From an uncultured Bacteroidales bacterium (lineage in GTDB: Bacteria > Bacteroidota > Bacteroidia > Bacteroidales > UBA932): a stretch of DNA of 64,000 nucleotides. Shown here in pieces: positions 43,861 through 53,569 of this stretch. The stretch is from assembly GCA_905234285.1 (NCBI GenBank), contig CAJOHK010000003.1, forward strand, positions 6,268-70,267, written 5' to 3'. Both the position numbers and the translations under genes were made by a program. Each line of letters begins with the position of its first letter. Positions within the stretch are counted from its first letter, which is position 1. The notes beneath the pieces are model-generated. The model was not told where the DNA came from, did no database searches, and worked only from the letters and a program-made list of their open reading frames with translations.

Positions 43861-44305
43861 CTCGTGAACAAAAACAGGGGCATTTTGTGCACCAGAATAC
43901 CCAAACGACCATCTCGTGAACAAAAACGGGGGCTTTTTGTGCACCAGAATCCCAAAATGACCATCTCGTGAACAAAAATGGGGGCATTTTGTGCACCAGA
44001 ATACCCAAACGACCGTCTCGTGAACAAAACAGCGGCTATTTTGTTCACCAGAATACCCAAACGACCGTCTCGTGAACAAAAACAGGGGCATTTTGTGCAC
44101 CAGAATACCCAAACGACCATCTCGTGAACAAAAATGGGGGCTTTTTGTGCACCAGAATCCCAAAATGACCATCTCGTGAACAAAACAGCGGCTTTTTTGT
44201 GCACCAGAATACCCAAACGACCGTCTCGTGAACAAAAATGGGGGATTTTGTTCACCAGAATACCCAAACGACCATCTCGTGAACAAAAATGGGGGCTTTT
44301 TGTAC
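43861..44305. repeat. Tandem array 3 of a 52-bp palindromic unit (9 units)
   Basis: Units start at 43861, 43913, 43965, 44017, 44069, 44121, 44173, 44225 and 44276. Core CTCGTGAACAAAA...TTTTGTGCACCAGA; linker ATACCCAAACGACC(A/G)T, with a variant CCCAAAATGACCAT in units 2 and 6. Opposite orientation to array 2. Confidence 0.92.
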
Positions 44306-44494
44306 ACGGGGTGACCAGTTTTGGCACCGGTGGTCGTAACAATGGGACGCCGGCGCCATTTTGGGCTCTTTTTGGCACCGGTATCCACCAAAAAAAGGGA
44401 GGCTGGCGAAGATAGACATTACTAGACGGGGCATGGAATTTGACCATTATGCGAATACGGCAAGCCGAAACAAGGTTTCCCGGATTTTTCTTCG

Positions 44495-44502
44495 TATATT
44501 TG
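44495..44502 (+). promoter_or_regulatory. -7 element before the 44518-dnaG-metG operon
   Basis: TATATTTG, exact consensus, with the first ATG (44510, a three-codon MTK frame) only 7 nt after it and the annotated ATG 15 nt after it. The leader is very short. Confidence 0.6.
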
Positions 44503-44517
44503 TAAATTCATGACAAA

Positions 44518-44820
44518 ATGACAGTTTCAATGCTCAATTTAGGATATAACAACAGGTGGGTCAGGCTTATCAAGGACTTAGTATTCGTGGGTTTAGCTGT
44601 ATGGCTGCTCAGCACCCGCAGGCCTTTTGCCATTTTCATTGCGCTGTTGGCCGGCTACTGGTACGGCCGTGATGCCTGGTTCCAGGCCAAAGCCCTGTGG
44701 CAGGAGAAGCATTATGTTCCCAAGAGCAGCACCCAAACCACCGAGGCCCCCGCAGAGGACAACAAGATTACCATCACCAATCTGTCCGAGGCCAAAGAAG
44801 TAGAATTTGAAAAGGAATAA
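44518..44820 (+). CDS. Small membrane protein of unknown function
   Basis: 100 residues. One or two membrane segments at ~20-48 (LVFVGLAVWLL and PFAIFIALLAGYWYG), then a charged, cytoplasm-type tail. No known domain recognised. The stop abuts the dnaG ATG with no gap, so it is co-translated with dnaG. ATG 44530 (MLNLGY) is an alternative start, given the promoter only 15 nt upstream of 44518. The three-codon ATG-ACA-AAA-TGA frame at 44510 overlaps the region and may affect initiation. Confidence 0.65.
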   Translation: MTVSMLNLGYNNRWVRLIKDLVFVGLAVWLLSTRRPFAIFIALLAGYWYGRDAWFQAKALWQEKHYVPKSSTQTTEAPAEDNKITITNLSEAKEVEFEKE

Positions 44821-46758
44821 ATGATTCCTAAGGAGACAGTAGACCTGATACTGGATACCGCCCGCATAGAAGAGGTGGTAGGAGACTTTGTGACGCTCAA
44901 GCGTCGGGGCGCCTCCCTGTGGGCCTGCTGTCCTTTCCACAATGAAAAAACGCCCTCGTTTGCCGTTACACCGGCCAAGGGCATCTACAAGTGTTTCGGC
45001 TGCGGCAAAGCCGGCAGCGCCGTGGGCTTTGTGATGGAGCACGAGCACATGACCTATGTGGAGGCCCTGCGCTATCTGGCCAATAAATACCACATCGAGA
45101 TTCAGGAAGAGGAAGAGTCGGCCGAGCAAATCGCGGCCCGTCAGCGCAACGAGAGCCTGCTGGCCGTGAGCGAATTTGCCCGCAAGTTCTTCTGCGACCA
45201 GCTAAAGGCCGGCGAAGGCCGTGCCGTGGGCTATCAGTATTACCGCACGCGCGGCATCCAGGACGAGACCATCGAGAAATGGAGCCTGGGCTGGGCACCG
45301 TCGGGCAAAACCGCCCTGGTGGACGCCGCCCGTGAGGCCGGATACAAGGACGAATACCTGGTAGCCGCCGGTTTGGCCGTCCAGCATGAAAACGGTTCGC
45401 TGGCCGATAAATTCTGGGAGCGGGTGATGTTCCCCATCCACTCCGTGAGCGGGCGCGTCATTGCCTTCAGCGGCCGCACGCTCAAGTCGGACAATCCGGT
45501 GAAGTACATCAACTCGCCGGAAACGGAAATCTACATCAAGAGCCGCAACCTGCTGGGCGTTTACCTGGCCAAGAACGAGATTGTAAGGCAGGACCGCTGC
45601 ATTTTGGTAGAAGGCAACGTGGACGTGGTGATGATGCACCAGATGGGCATCACCAACGTAGTGGCCTCCTGCGGCACGTCCCTCACCGAGGAACAGATAC
45701 GGCTCATCAAGAAGTTCACGGAGAACATCACCATCATGTACGACGGCGACAGCGCCGGCCTGCATGCGGCCCTCCGGGCTATCGGCATGATTCTCAAGGA
45801 AGGAATGAACCCCCGCGTGGTGTTCCTGCCCGACGGCGACGACCCCGATTCCTATTCCCGCAAGCATACGCTGGAGGAAGTCCGGGCGTTCATCGCCGCC
45901 CACGAGCAGGACGGCATCACCTTCAAGACCGACCTGCTGCTGAACGAAGCCGGCGACGACCCGCTCAAAAAGGCCAACCTCATCAACGAGATTGCCGACA
46001 CCGTAGCCCTCATCCCCGACGCCATCAAGCGCCAGGTGTACGTGGACACGGTGGCCCGGCGTTTCGGCATCGAGGCCGATATCATCCAGGACCGCGTGCA
46101 AAAGACCCGCAAAGCGTCCAAGGAGAGTCCTACCCGTGAACTGCCACAAGCCCCCAAGGCCGAGCCAAAAGCCGAGGCTCCCGAAAGGGTGCCGTCCTCT
46201 GTGGGGTCCATCACCGAGCCGTCGGAAAAGGAACTGCTGGGCTTTATCCTGCAGCACGGACGCCGGGAGCTCAAGTTCGAGTCGGATTCGGAGTTCTACG
46301 ATTCCGAATCGGCCCAGACGGTAGCCGAATTCATCGACTCCGCCTTGGCCGCCGACGATATTCACCTGGCCAATCCGGCCTACGAAGCCACCTACCAGGC
46401 CTACTTCGACCTGTACGACAAAGGCCTGGACCAGGATGCCATTGTGCTGGCGCTCCTGAACGGCGAGGACCGCACCGTGGCGGCCGTGACCGCCCAGCTT
46501 TCGTCGGAAAAATACCAGCTTACGGTGCACAATTTCTCCGACGCCCTCACAACCACGGATTCCTGGCTGGTCACTTTTGTGCCCCGGGCCATCCTGGCAT
46601 ACCACGACAAACGCATCACGGCCCAGCAGCGGGAAATCCAGGCCAAACTGGCCGGCACTGCCTCCCAGGAGGAAATGCTGGAGTGCATGACCCGCCTGAG
46701 CCGCCTCAACGAAATCAAAAAGACCATCAATATCAAATTAGGAAGATTACCCAAATGA
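44821..46758 (+). CDS. dnaG: DNA primase DnaG
   Basis: 645 residues, full length. CHC2 zinc finger with C37-P-F-H40 and C58-FG-C61 ([21 protein letters not shown]). The Toprim core has the EGNVDVVMM and YDGDSAG metal-binding motifs. A C-terminal helicase-binding region follows after a Pro/Ala-rich linker near 430-460. It makes the RNA primers for replication. Its stop overlaps the metG start (ATGA), so replication and translation genes share a transcript. Confidence 0.97.
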   Translation: MIPKETVDLILDTARIEEVVGDFVTLKRRGASLWACCPFHNEKTPSFAVTPAKGIYKCFGCGKAGSAVGFVMEHEHMTYVEALRYLANKYHIEIQEEEESAEQIAARQRNESLLAVSEFARKFFCDQLKAGEGRAVGYQYYRTRGIQDETIEKWSLGWAPSGKTALVDAAREAGYKDEYLVAAGLAVQHENGSLADKFWERVMFPIHSVSGRVIAFSGRTLKSDNPVKYINSPETEIYIKSRNLLGVYLAKNEIVRQDRCILVEGNVDVVMMHQMGITNVVASCGTSLTEEQIRLIKKFTENITIMYDGDSAGLHAALRAIGMILKEGMNPRVVFLPDGDDPDSYSRKHTLEEVRAFIAAHEQDGITFKTDLLLNEAGDDPLKKANLINEIADTVALIPDAIKRQVYVDTVARRFGIEADIIQDRVQKTRKASKESPTRELPQAPKAEPKAEAPERVPSSVGSITEPSEKELLGFILQHGRRELKFESDSEFYDSESAQTVAEFIDSALAADDIHLANPAYEATYQAYFDLYDKGLDQDAIVLALLNGEDRTVAAVTAQLSSEKYQLTVHNFSDALTTTDSWLVTFVPRAILAYHDKRITAQQREIQAKLAGTASQEEMLECMTRLSRLNEIKKTINIKLGRLPK

Positions 46759-48953
46759 GTTACAAGAGAACCCTCGTGACCTGCGCACTCCCCTACGCCA
46801 ATGGTCCTGTCCATATCGGCCACCTGGCCGGCGCCTATCTGCCCGGCGACATTTACGTCCGCTACCTGCGCATGCGCGGAGAGGACGTGGTGTTCATTTG
46901 CGGCAGCGACGAGCATGGCGTGCCCATTACCATCAAGGCACGCGAGCAGGGCGTAACCCCGCAGGACATTGTGGACAAGTACCACAAAGTGATGAAAGAC
47001 GCCTTCACGGGGCTGGGCATCAACTTCGATATCTATTCCCGCACCTCGTCGGCCGTACACGATGAGAACGCCGCCGAGTTCTTCAGGAAGCTCTACGACC
47101 AGGACGATTTCATTACCCAGGAAAGCGAGCAGCTGTACGATGAGGACGCCAAGATGTTCCTCACCGACCGCCTCATCGAGGGCACCTGCCCCAAGTGCGG
47201 CAATCCGCATGCGTACGGCGACCAGTGCGAGAAATGCGGCAGCACCCTGAGCCCCGAGGAACTGCTGGACCCCAAGTCCAAGCTGAGCGGCAGCACACCC
47301 GTCAAGAAAAAGACCAAGCACTGGTACCTGCCCCTGAACCAGTACGAGCCCTGGCTGCGGGACTGGATCCTGGAGCAGCATAAGGAGTGGAAAACCAATG
47401 TCTACGGCCAGTGCAAGAGCTGGCTGGACGGCGGCCTGCAGCCTCGCGCCGTGACGCGCGACCTGGACTGGGGCGTGCCCGTTCCGGTAGACGGCGCCGA
47501 GGGCAAGGTGCTCTATGTGTGGTTCGACGCCCCCATCGGCTATATTTCCAATACCAAGGAGCTTCTCCCGGAGAGCTGGGAAAAATGGTGGAAGGACCCC
47601 GAGACGCGCCTCATCCATTTCATCGGCAAGGACAACATTGTGTTCCACTGCATTGTGTTCCCCTCCATGCTCAAGGCCTATGGAGACTACGTGCTGCCCG
47701 ACAATGTGCCCTCCAACGAGTTCCTGAACCTGGAAGGCGACAAGATTTCCACCTCCCGCAACTGGGCGGTATGGGTGCACGAATATGAGAAAGACTTCCC
47801 CGGCTGCGAGGACGTGCTGCGCTACGTGCTCACCGCCAACGCCCCCGAGACCAAGGACAACGACTTTACCTGGAAGGACTTCCAGAGCCGGAACAACAGC
47901 GAGCTGCTGGCCATCTTCGGCAACTTTGTGAACCGCGCCGTGGTGCTCACGCAAAAGTACTTCGGCGGCAAGGTGCCGGCCAACCTCAAGCCGGAAGCCA
48001 TTGACGCCGAGACACTTGCCTCCATCAAGCCCTGCCGCGAAGCCCTGGAGAAGTACCTGGATACCTTCCACTTCCGCGAGGCGCTTAAGGAGGCCATGAA
48101 CATGGCGCGTATCGGCAACAAGTACATCTCCGACATGGAGCCCTGGAAGGTGGCCAAGGAGGATATGGACCGCACGGCCAGCATCCTGTACACCTGTCTG
48201 CAGATTTGTGCCGACCTGGCCATCGCCTTTGAGCCCTTCACGCCCTTCAGCGCCCAGAAGCTGCGCGACATCCTGCGCGTGGGCATCAATGCCGGCTGGG
48301 ATCACCGCGCCGGTGAAGGCTCCCCTACCGTGAACTTCTACAAGGCCGACGAAGGCCTGGCGCTGCATACCGTGCCCTTTGCTGGTTCGTTGTCCAAAGA
48401 GGCACTTTCTTCTCCCAGCTTATCCTTAGACTGGAGCATGCTGGGCGCCTCCGAACTGTTGCCATCCGGGCATGAGCTGGGACAGGCCGTGCTGCTGTTC
48501 CGCAAGATCGAGGACGACGAGGTAGAGGCCCAGATTGCCCGCCTGCAGGCCATCAAGGCCGCCCGTGAGGCCGCCGAGGCTGCCAAGGCTGCGGCCGAAG
48601 CTGCCAAGAAGGTGGAGCCGCAAAAGCCGGAGGTCACCTTCGAGCAGTTCGGTGCCATGGACATCCGCACCGCCACGGTGCTGGCGGCCGAGCGCGTACC
48701 CAAGACAGATAAACTTTTGAAGCTTTCCATCGATACGGGTATCGACCAGCGCACCATCGTCTCCGGCATCGCCGAGTATTACAGCCCCGAGGACATGGTG
48801 GGCAAGCAGATATGCATCCTCGCTAACCTGGCACCCCGCACCATCCGCGGCATCGAGTCCCGCGGCATGATCCTCATGGCCAAGCAGGGCGACGGAACCA
48901 TGCGCTTTATTACACCCCAGGAAGCCCTGGTAAACGGCGCAACCATCGGATAA
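46755..48953 (+). CDS. metG: Methionyl-tRNA synthetase MetG
   Basis: 733 residues from ATG 46755 ([18 protein letters not shown]); the track start at 46683 lies inside dnaG. HIGH motif at ~20-23, two-knuckle zinc domain ([18 protein letters not shown]), KMSKS motif in the form KISTS (330-334), anticodon-binding helices, then an Ala/Lys-rich linker and a C-terminal EMAPII-like tRNA-binding domain ([15 protein letters not shown]) that makes it a dimer. Residues ~540-565 ([16 protein letters not shown]) use AT-richer codons than the rest, a small insertion of unclear origin. Confidence 0.97.
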   Translation: MSYKRTLVTCALPYANGPVHIGHLAGAYLPGDIYVRYLRMRGEDVVFICGSDEHGVPITIKAREQGVTPQDIVDKYHKVMKDAFTGLGINFDIYSRTSSAVHDENAAEFFRKLYDQDDFITQESEQLYDEDAKMFLTDRLIEGTCPKCGNPHAYGDQCEKCGSTLSPEELLDPKSKLSGSTPVKKKTKHWYLPLNQYEPWLRDWILEQHKEWKTNVYGQCKSWLDGGLQPRAVTRDLDWGVPVPVDGAEGKVLYVWFDAPIGYISNTKELLPESWEKWWKDPETRLIHFIGKDNIVFHCIVFPSMLKAYGDYVLPDNVPSNEFLNLEGDKISTSRNWAVWVHEYEKDFPGCEDVLRYVLTANAPETKDNDFTWKDFQSRNNSELLAIFGNFVNRAVVLTQKYFGGKVPANLKPEAIDAETLASIKPCREALEKYLDTFHFREALKEAMNMARIGNKYISDMEPWKVAKEDMDRTASILYTCLQICADLAIAFEPFTPFSAQKLRDILRVGINAGWDHRAGEGSPTVNFYKADEGLALHTVPFAGSLSKEALSSPSLSLDWSMLGASELLPSGHELGQAVLLFRKIEDDEVEAQIARLQAIKAAREAAEAAKAAAEAAKKVEPQKPEVTFEQFGAMDIRTATVLAAERVPKTDKLLKLSIDTGIDQRTIVSGIAEYYSPEDMVGKQICILANLAPRTIRGIESRGMILMAKQGDGTMRFITPQEALVNGATIG

Positions 48954-48976
48954 TCTATTATTAATTTTATACCATT

Positions 48977-49543
48977 ATGAAAAAATTTATTGCTCTTCTT
49001 TCTGTGGCCGTTTTGGCCCTCGCAGGTGCCCAGCGCGCCTCTGCCATCGAAGACCCCAACCCCAAGGGGAATCTGACCCTGGGCGCTTATGTCAGCGTGG
49101 CCCCCGGTGCCAACTTCACCGGTGACGTTGTCATTGCCAATGTTTGGAAAGGTCACATCACCATTGGCGGTGTAGCCGGCGTGTTCTATGCTCCTCAGGT
49201 GTTTTATCCTGCTTCTATCCGCAACCCCGAATTTGACATCTTCCTGGCTCCCCGCGCCACCTTCGGCCTTAACCTGAGCAAGAAGATTCAGGTGTATGCC
49301 GGTCTCTTCACCGGTGTAAGGGTGTACTTCAACCACGAGTACAACCCCACTTATTACAGTAATCCGGTTCTCCATTCCAATGTGAGTCCGTACACCGGAG
49401 CTGTAAAGGCCAACTTCGGTTTTGCCGGTGGTATGGTTAACGGTTTCCGCTTCTTCCTGACCGACCGCTTTGCTCTTTCGGCCGAGATTTGCCCCGCCTA
49501 CCCCACCACCCTCATCAACATGGGTGTTTCCCTGAAGTTCTAA
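48977..49543 (+). CDS. Small outer-membrane beta-barrel protein
   Basis: 188 residues. Signal peptide ending ASA (AQRASA), then repeated amphipathic strands (GNLTLGAYVSVAPGANF, FGLNLSKKIQVYAGLFTGVRVYF) and a C-terminal Phe (MGVSLKF) as expected for BAM-assembled barrels. No known family named. Probably an 8-strand barrel in the outer membrane. It follows metG by 23 nt and ends at a strong bidirectional terminator. Confidence 0.75.
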   Translation: MKKFIALLSVAVLALAGAQRASAIEDPNPKGNLTLGAYVSVAPGANFTGDVVIANVWKGHITIGGVAGVFYAPQVFYPASIRNPEFDIFLAPRATFGLNLSKKIQVYAGLFTGVRVYFNHEYNPTYYSNPVLHSNVSPYTGAVKANFGFAGGMVNGFRFFLTDRFALSAEICPAYPTTLINMGVSLKF

Positions 49544-49579
49544 GGGGTTTGCGTGACACGTAACTAATTGAACTCTAGT

Positions 49580-49630
49580 GTTTTACAGAAAAGCAGTCCG
49601 GCTAATTGCCGGACTGTTTTTCTGTAAAAC
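49580..49630. terminator. Bidirectional terminator
   Basis: A 23-bp stem with one mismatch (left arm 49580-49602, right arm 49608-49630) and a TAATT loop, with T-rich arms on both sides. Lies between two convergent genes. Confidence 0.9.
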
Positions 49631-49667
49631 GCTGTTAATCAATTAGATAAGTGATCACATCCTGGCC

Positions 49668-51248
49668 TTACAAACCCCACTCTGCGGCACTGAAGCTTGT
49701 TTTGGGCGCGTTGGGGATGCCCGGGAAGTAGGTGACGCCGGTTATCTTTTCCAAATCGGCCACGCTCATGAGTTCGGTGGCGGTAACCTTCTGGCGCACG
49801 TTCACATGGGCGCGGACAAAGGCCACGCACTTGAGCTCGCTGGCACTGCAATCCTTGACGCTCTTGCCGCTGTTACCCTTCTTGGTGCGCAGCAGCACAT
49901 AGTAATACATGGTGGGCATGGAAACGTCGTTGCGTCCGCCAAAGCTGATCTTGGAAGGGTTCTGGGTTTGGCCGTAGGCATCGGTGTATTTCTCGAAGTA
50001 GCAGCCCAGTACCTCGTACAGGGTATCGGCGCACTCCTGCCCGTCCACAAAGTCTTCCAGGACATTCCAGCGGCCGCCGCCCGTGTTGAAGTTGGCGCTT
50101 AACTGCGGCGCGATGTTGGTATAATAGAAGACCTGACGGTTGGTGCCGCTGGAGCAGGTGCGCTCGGCCGAGCCCAGCATATGGCCCTTGTTGCAGCCGC
50201 CGCCGGTACTCTTGGAGTTGTACTGGAGATTGGCGGGAACATTCGGGTCTGCGCCATAGGCCTCTGTACGGCCACTGCTGCCTTTATACATGCTATGCCG
50301 GGGTGCGGCCACCCACACCGGGCAGTGATGCTCTGCGCTGAAGCATACCGTGTAATTGCGGGCATACTTGCCACCTGGACCCTTTACGTCCGGGCTAATG
50401 TGCCAGGCGTAATATTGGTCGCTGTTGGAAGAGTTGATCATGTAGCTGCCACTCTTCTGGATGTTCATCTTGGGAAGCTCATACCAGCCGGGCTGGCCGC
50501 CGGTGGGCTGCGGGGAATCTCCCTGGGGCGTAGCGAAGGACTTGATCGAACCGGTGAAGGTTTTGATGGTCTCGCCGCTCTGGAGGGTCACATAGGCCCT
50601 ATAATAATAGGTATGGTTTTCCTCCAGGCCTTCCAGCATTTCGTAGAACTGGCCGCTGGTGCCGGAACCGGGGACCTGGGCCTGCAGCTGCTCGCTGAGG
50701 TTAGTGGCCGACATACCCCAATCGAAGCCGACTTCGCGCACGGTGGCCGTGGCCGAAGAATAGGTGGCGTCAAGTACGGCGCTGGAAAGGGTGATGCCGG
50801 TGGCACTGCCGGTGGTTACCGTAACGGAAATCCCAGGATCGGGGCCTGGATCGGGGCCGGTGCCTTTATTTTGGACGATGGGAAGATAAATGGCCCCCTT
50901 CCCGCTGGTGGGCGAGATGAGGAGCGTGGATTCCCTGTTCTTTTGGGGATCGGTATAGGCCTGGGCCTCTACATACACTGTTTGGTTGCTTCGGCCGCGG
51001 TCCGGGGTCACAGATACCCAGGCGTCCGGGCATTCGATGGTCCAACCGGGCGCGTCACAGCTTAGGGCGAAGGAGAGCTTGCCTCCCTCGGCAGAAAAAG
51101 TGAGCGACGCGGGTTGGACAGAGAGACTGTAATCCTCCGACCCGGAAGAAGGCTTTTCCTGGTTCTGCGTTTTGGGCGTGGTTTCTTCTGTAGCAGGCGT
51201 ACAGGCCAGGGCCGCGGCCGCCAGCAGAAGGGCAAACAGGCGTTTCAT
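49668..51248 (-). CDS. Surface lipoprotein with DNA/RNA non-specific endonuclease domain
   Basis: 526 residues, lipobox ALAC. BACON-like domain at ~40-130, a fibronectin/Ig-like domain at ~140-245, then a NUC1-type ββα-metal endonuclease at ~265-526. The catalytic motif reads NKGHMLGSAE in place of the usual DRGH, with the Asn metal ligand in TNIAPQLSANFN and the RWNVLEDFV helix following. It probably degrades extracellular DNA or RNA for nutrients or biofilm control. The DRGH to NKGH change keeps the catalytic His; activity is therefore likely but unproven. The glyA stop lies 1 nt from this gene's start, so glyA may read into it. Confidence 0.88.
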   Translation of the reverse strand: MKRLFALLLAAAALACTPATEETTPKTQNQEKPSSGSEDYSLSVQPASLTFSAEGGKLSFALSCDAPGWTIECPDAWVSVTPDRGRSNQTVYVEAQAYTDPQKNRESTLLISPTSGKGAIYLPIVQNKGTGPDPGPDPGISVTVTTGSATGITLSSAVLDATYSSATATVREVGFDWGMSATNLSEQLQAQVPGSGTSGQFYEMLEGLEENHTYYYRAYVTLQSGETIKTFTGSIKSFATPQGDSPQPTGGQPGWYELPKMNIQKSGSYMINSSNSDQYYAWHISPDVKGPGGKYARNYTVCFSAEHHCPVWVAAPRHSMYKGSSGRTEAYGADPNVPANLQYNSKSTGGGCNKGHMLGSAERTCSSGTNRQVFYYTNIAPQLSANFNTGGGRWNVLEDFVDGQECADTLYEVLGCYFEKYTDAYGQTQNPSKISFGGRNDVSMPTMYYYVLLRTKKGNSGKSVKDCSASELKCVAFVRAHVNVRQKVTATELMSVADLEKITGVTYFPGIPNAPKTSFSAAEWGL

Positions 51249-51249
51249 G

Positions 51250-52593
51250 CTAGTAACGGTTTAAGGGACGACCGCTGGTCATCATGTGCACTTTCCGGCG
51301 AACTTCGTCCAGGATGAGCTTGTGAGCAATGCGCTCGGCCAGCTGCTGCTCCGTGGGTTCTTTGGCGCTGAGGGCCTCGAAATGGTTATTGGCCGAGGCC
51401 AGGACCTGGTCGATGAGGTCTACGATGATGAGCATGTCCTTCTCCTCGAAGCCACGGCTGGTGATAGCCGGCGTGCCGATGCGCAAGCCGCTGGTGGCAA
51501 AGGCGCTGCGGCTGTCGAAGGGCACCATGTTCTTGTTCACGGTGATATCGGCGCGGCCCAGCTCTTTCTCGGCCAGGCGGCCGGTCAGGTCCGGGAATTT
51601 GGTGCGAAGGTCGATGAGCATGAGGTGATTGTCGGTGCCTCCGGAGATAATCTTGTAACCGCGGCGGATGAATTCCTTGCACATGGTGGCGGCATTGGCC
51701 ATCACCTGCTTCTGGTAGGCCACATATTCCGGCTGGGCGGCCTCGTAGAAAGCCACGGCCTTAGCGGCAATCACATGCTCCAGCGGACCGCCCTGGATGC
51801 CGGGGAATACGCTGGAATTGAGGATGGCGCTCATCTTCTTGATCTCGCCCTTGGGCGTGGTGAGGCCCCAGGGATTGTCAAAGTCCTTGCCCATGAGGAT
51901 GATACCGCCGCGCGGTCCGCGCAGGGTCTTGTGGGTGGTGGAGGTGACAATATGGGCATATTTCACAGGATTCTTGAGCAGACCGGCGGCAATGAGACCG
52001 GCGGTGTGGGCCATGTCGATCCAGAGGATGGCGCCCACTTTGTCGGCGATGGCGCGCATGCGCTCGTAGTCCCATTCGCGGGAATAGGCCGATGCACCGC
52101 CGATGATGAGCTTGGGCTTGCACTCCAGGGCCTTCTTTTCCATATCATCGTAGTCTACACGGCCGGTTTCCGGATTGAGGCCGTAGGCCACCGGATGGTA
52201 CAGCAGGCCGCTGGCGTTCACGGGAGAGCCGTGGGTAAGGTGACCGCCCATGGACAGGTCCAGGCCCATGAAGGTGTCGCCGGGCTTGAGGATGGCCATG
52301 GTCACGGCCATATTGGCCTGGGCACCGGAGTGAGGCTGTACGTTGGCATACTCGGCGTCATACAGCTTGCACAGACGGTCTATGGCCAGCTGCTCAATCT
52401 GGTCTACAACCTCGCAGCCACCGTAATAGCGCTTGCCCGGGTAGCCCTCGGCGTATTTGTTGGTGCAGATGGAACCCATGGCGGCCATTACCTGGTCCGA
52501 CACATAGTTTTCCGATGCAATGAGTTCCAGCCCGGAGGACTGACGTTCCTTTTCCTGCTTGATAAGGTCAAAAACCTGTAGATCCTGTTTCAT
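51250..52593 (-). CDS. glyA: Serine hydroxymethyltransferase GlyA
   Basis: 447 residues. PLP lysine in [15 protein letters not shown], and the conserved GLELIASEN and [11 protein letters not shown] blocks. It interconverts serine and glycine with tetrahydrofolate, feeding one-carbon metabolism. The serine pathway genes serC-serA lie 3 kb away. A TATATTTG -7 element (52691-52684, minus strand) lies ~90 nt upstream, with a GC-rich CCCTCC...GGAGGG inverted repeat in the leader. Confidence 0.97.
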   Translation of the reverse strand: MKQDLQVFDLIKQEKERQSSGLELIASENYVSDQVMAAMGSICTNKYAEGYPGKRYYGGCEVVDQIEQLAIDRLCKLYDAEYANVQPHSGAQANMAVTMAILKPGDTFMGLDLSMGGHLTHGSPVNASGLLYHPVAYGLNPETGRVDYDDMEKKALECKPKLIIGGASAYSREWDYERMRAIADKVGAILWIDMAHTAGLIAAGLLKNPVKYAHIVTSTTHKTLRGPRGGIILMGKDFDNPWGLTTPKGEIKKMSAILNSSVFPGIQGGPLEHVIAAKAVAFYEAAQPEYVAYQKQVMANAATMCKEFIRRGYKIISGGTDNHLMLIDLRTKFPDLTGRLAEKELGRADITVNKNMVPFDSRSAFATSGLRIGTPAITSRGFEEKDMLIIVDLIDQVLASANNHFEALSAKEPTEQQLAERIAHKLILDEVRRKVHMMTSGRPLNRY

Positions 52594-52683
52594 TCCATGA
52601 AACTATTAAATGTTAAACGTTACCCCCTCCCGAAACCCCTCCTCCGAGGGAGGGACTTTTTCTCACATCTATTTCAAGTCTTA

Positions 52684-52721
52684 CAAATATAACAAAAATA
52701 ATCTTGAAAACATTATATTTG
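52684..52721. promoter_or_regulatory. Divergent promoters of glyA and the trmH-family gene
   Basis: Minus-strand TATATTTG at 52691-52684 faces glyA. Plus-strand TATATTTG at 52714-52721 faces the methyltransferase gene, with its ATG only 4 nt later. Confidence 0.6.
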
Positions 52722-52725
52722 CAGC

Positions 52726-53403
52726 ATGAAAGACAGGAAACTGCTCAATATCGAATTGGGGCGAATTTCGGCCCGGGAATACAGCTCCAGCCGGCCCCCA
52801 AGCGGCGTGGTGCTGGTGCTGGACAACATCCGCAGCGCCCACAATGTGGGAAGCGCTTTCCGCACGGCCGATGCTTTTGGCGTAGACAAAGTCTGGCTGG
52901 GCGGTATCTGCCCGGTGCCCCCCTCCCCCGAGCTGCACAAAGTGGCCCTGGGCGCCGAGGAAGTAGTACCCTTCGAGCACGTTTCCGACGTGGTAGCCCT
53001 GGTCCGCCAGCTCCAGGCCGACGGCTACACCGTCATTGCCGTAGAACAAACGGTGCATTCGGTGAAACTGGACGACTTCCAGCGGGGATGCGCCCCCTGG
53101 GGGACTTGTGCACCCCCGCACAAGGGTAGGGGGAGGGGCCCGTTGGATACAAGTTCCGAAGGGACGCAGGAGACAATGGGAGGGGCCGGAGTGGAGCGAA
53201 GCGGAACGGAGTTCCCCCAGGGGGCGCATCCCCGCTGGAAATATGCCCTGGTTTTCGGCAATGAAGTGGCCGGTGTACAGCAGGAAGTGGTAGACGCCTG
53301 CGACTTTGCCCTGGAGATTCCCCAAAAGGGCACCAAGCACTCCCTGAATGTATCCGTTTCCATCGGCGTAGTCCTTTGGGCCGTTATGGAGCGTCTAGGA
53401 TAG
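52726..53403 (+). CDS. TrmH/SpoU-family RNA ribose methyltransferase with an in-frame palindromic insert
   Basis: 225 residues. The SPOUT motifs are all present: LDNIRSAHNVGSAFRTADAF (motif 1), ALVFGNEVAGV (motif 2) and LNVSVSIGVVLW (motif 3). It uses SAM to 2'-O-methylate tRNA or rRNA. Between VKLDDFQ and KYALVFGN, where relatives have a few residues, there are ~52 extra residues from a 164-bp element with perfect 28-bp terminal inverted repeats (53077-53240). The frame stays open, so the protein may be functional with a surface loop. No other defect. Confidence 0.9.
   Translation: MKDRKLLNIELGRISAREYSSSRPPSGVVLVLDNIRSAHNVGSAFRTADAFGVDKVWLGGICPVPPSPELHKVALGAEEVVPFEHVSDVVALVRQLQADGYTVIAVEQTVHSVKLDDFQRGCAPWGTCAPPHKGRGRGPLDTSSEGTQETMGGAGVERSGTEFPQGAHPRWKYALVFGNEVAGVQQEVVDACDFALEIPQKGTKHSLNVSVSIGVVLWAVMERLG
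53077..53240 (+). mobile_element. Palindromic element inserted in frame in trmH-family gene
   Basis: Terminal inverted repeats 53077-53104 and 53213-53240 match perfectly over 28 bp. The interior 57-bp core (53161-53217) matches 60085-60141 inside truA with 2 differences. Open in the gene's reading frame. Too short to encode a transposase, so a non-autonomous element similar in concept to Rickettsia palindromic elements. Confidence 0.88.
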
Positions 53404-53491
53404 GTCCTCTGAGGGGCCCAAGCAGCAATCAATCAAATAGCACCTATTTGTCGCGTTCACCTAAGTCATTGATTGATAGCGTTTTGCAAGA

Positions 53492-53520
53492 ATTCAGTCC
53501 GGTTTTTCGCCGGACTGAAT
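53492..53520. terminator. Bidirectional terminator
   Basis: 11-bp stem ATTCAGTCCGG / CCGGACTGAAT with a T-rich loop, between convergent genes. The stem core resembles the one at 49580-49630 (CAGTCCGGC). Confidence 0.75.
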
Positions 53521-53569
53521 ATCGGGAACTTCCTATGTATCAGCGAGTTAAGTGATCGGCCACAAATGC

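Larger units (their letters stand above)
43783..44517. other. Large intergenic region with terminator, repeat array 3 and promoter
   Basis: No gene supported. It holds a terminator (43798-43833), nine 52-bp units (43861-44305), a stretch with two GGCACCGGT direct repeats (about 44320-44390), and a TATATTTG promoter element before 44518. Three track ORFs across it are read through the repeats. Confidence 0.7.

Noticed and set aside
18447-44305. CRISPR arrays
   Set aside because: The linkers within an array are the same or nearly so rather than unique spacers, the core is a long palindrome, and there are no cas genes.
43855-44447. Long ORFs over array 3 (43779-44447, 43855-44391)
   Set aside because: Spurious translations of a 52-bp repeat in two overlapping frames; the apparent peptide repeats change frame from unit to unit.
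46401-48368. 655-aa minus ORF opposite dnaG/metG
   Set aside because: Shadow across two conserved essential genes.
52612-52665. Further copy of the palindromic element in the glyA leader (CCCTCC...GGAGGGAGGG)
   Set aside because: It shares only GC-rich triplets with the element in trmH and truA; the 57-bp core is absent.
53429-53477. Inverted repeat ATCAATCAA...TTGATTGAT
   Set aside because: Only 9 bp with a long loop next to a clear terminator; too weak to call a feature on its own.
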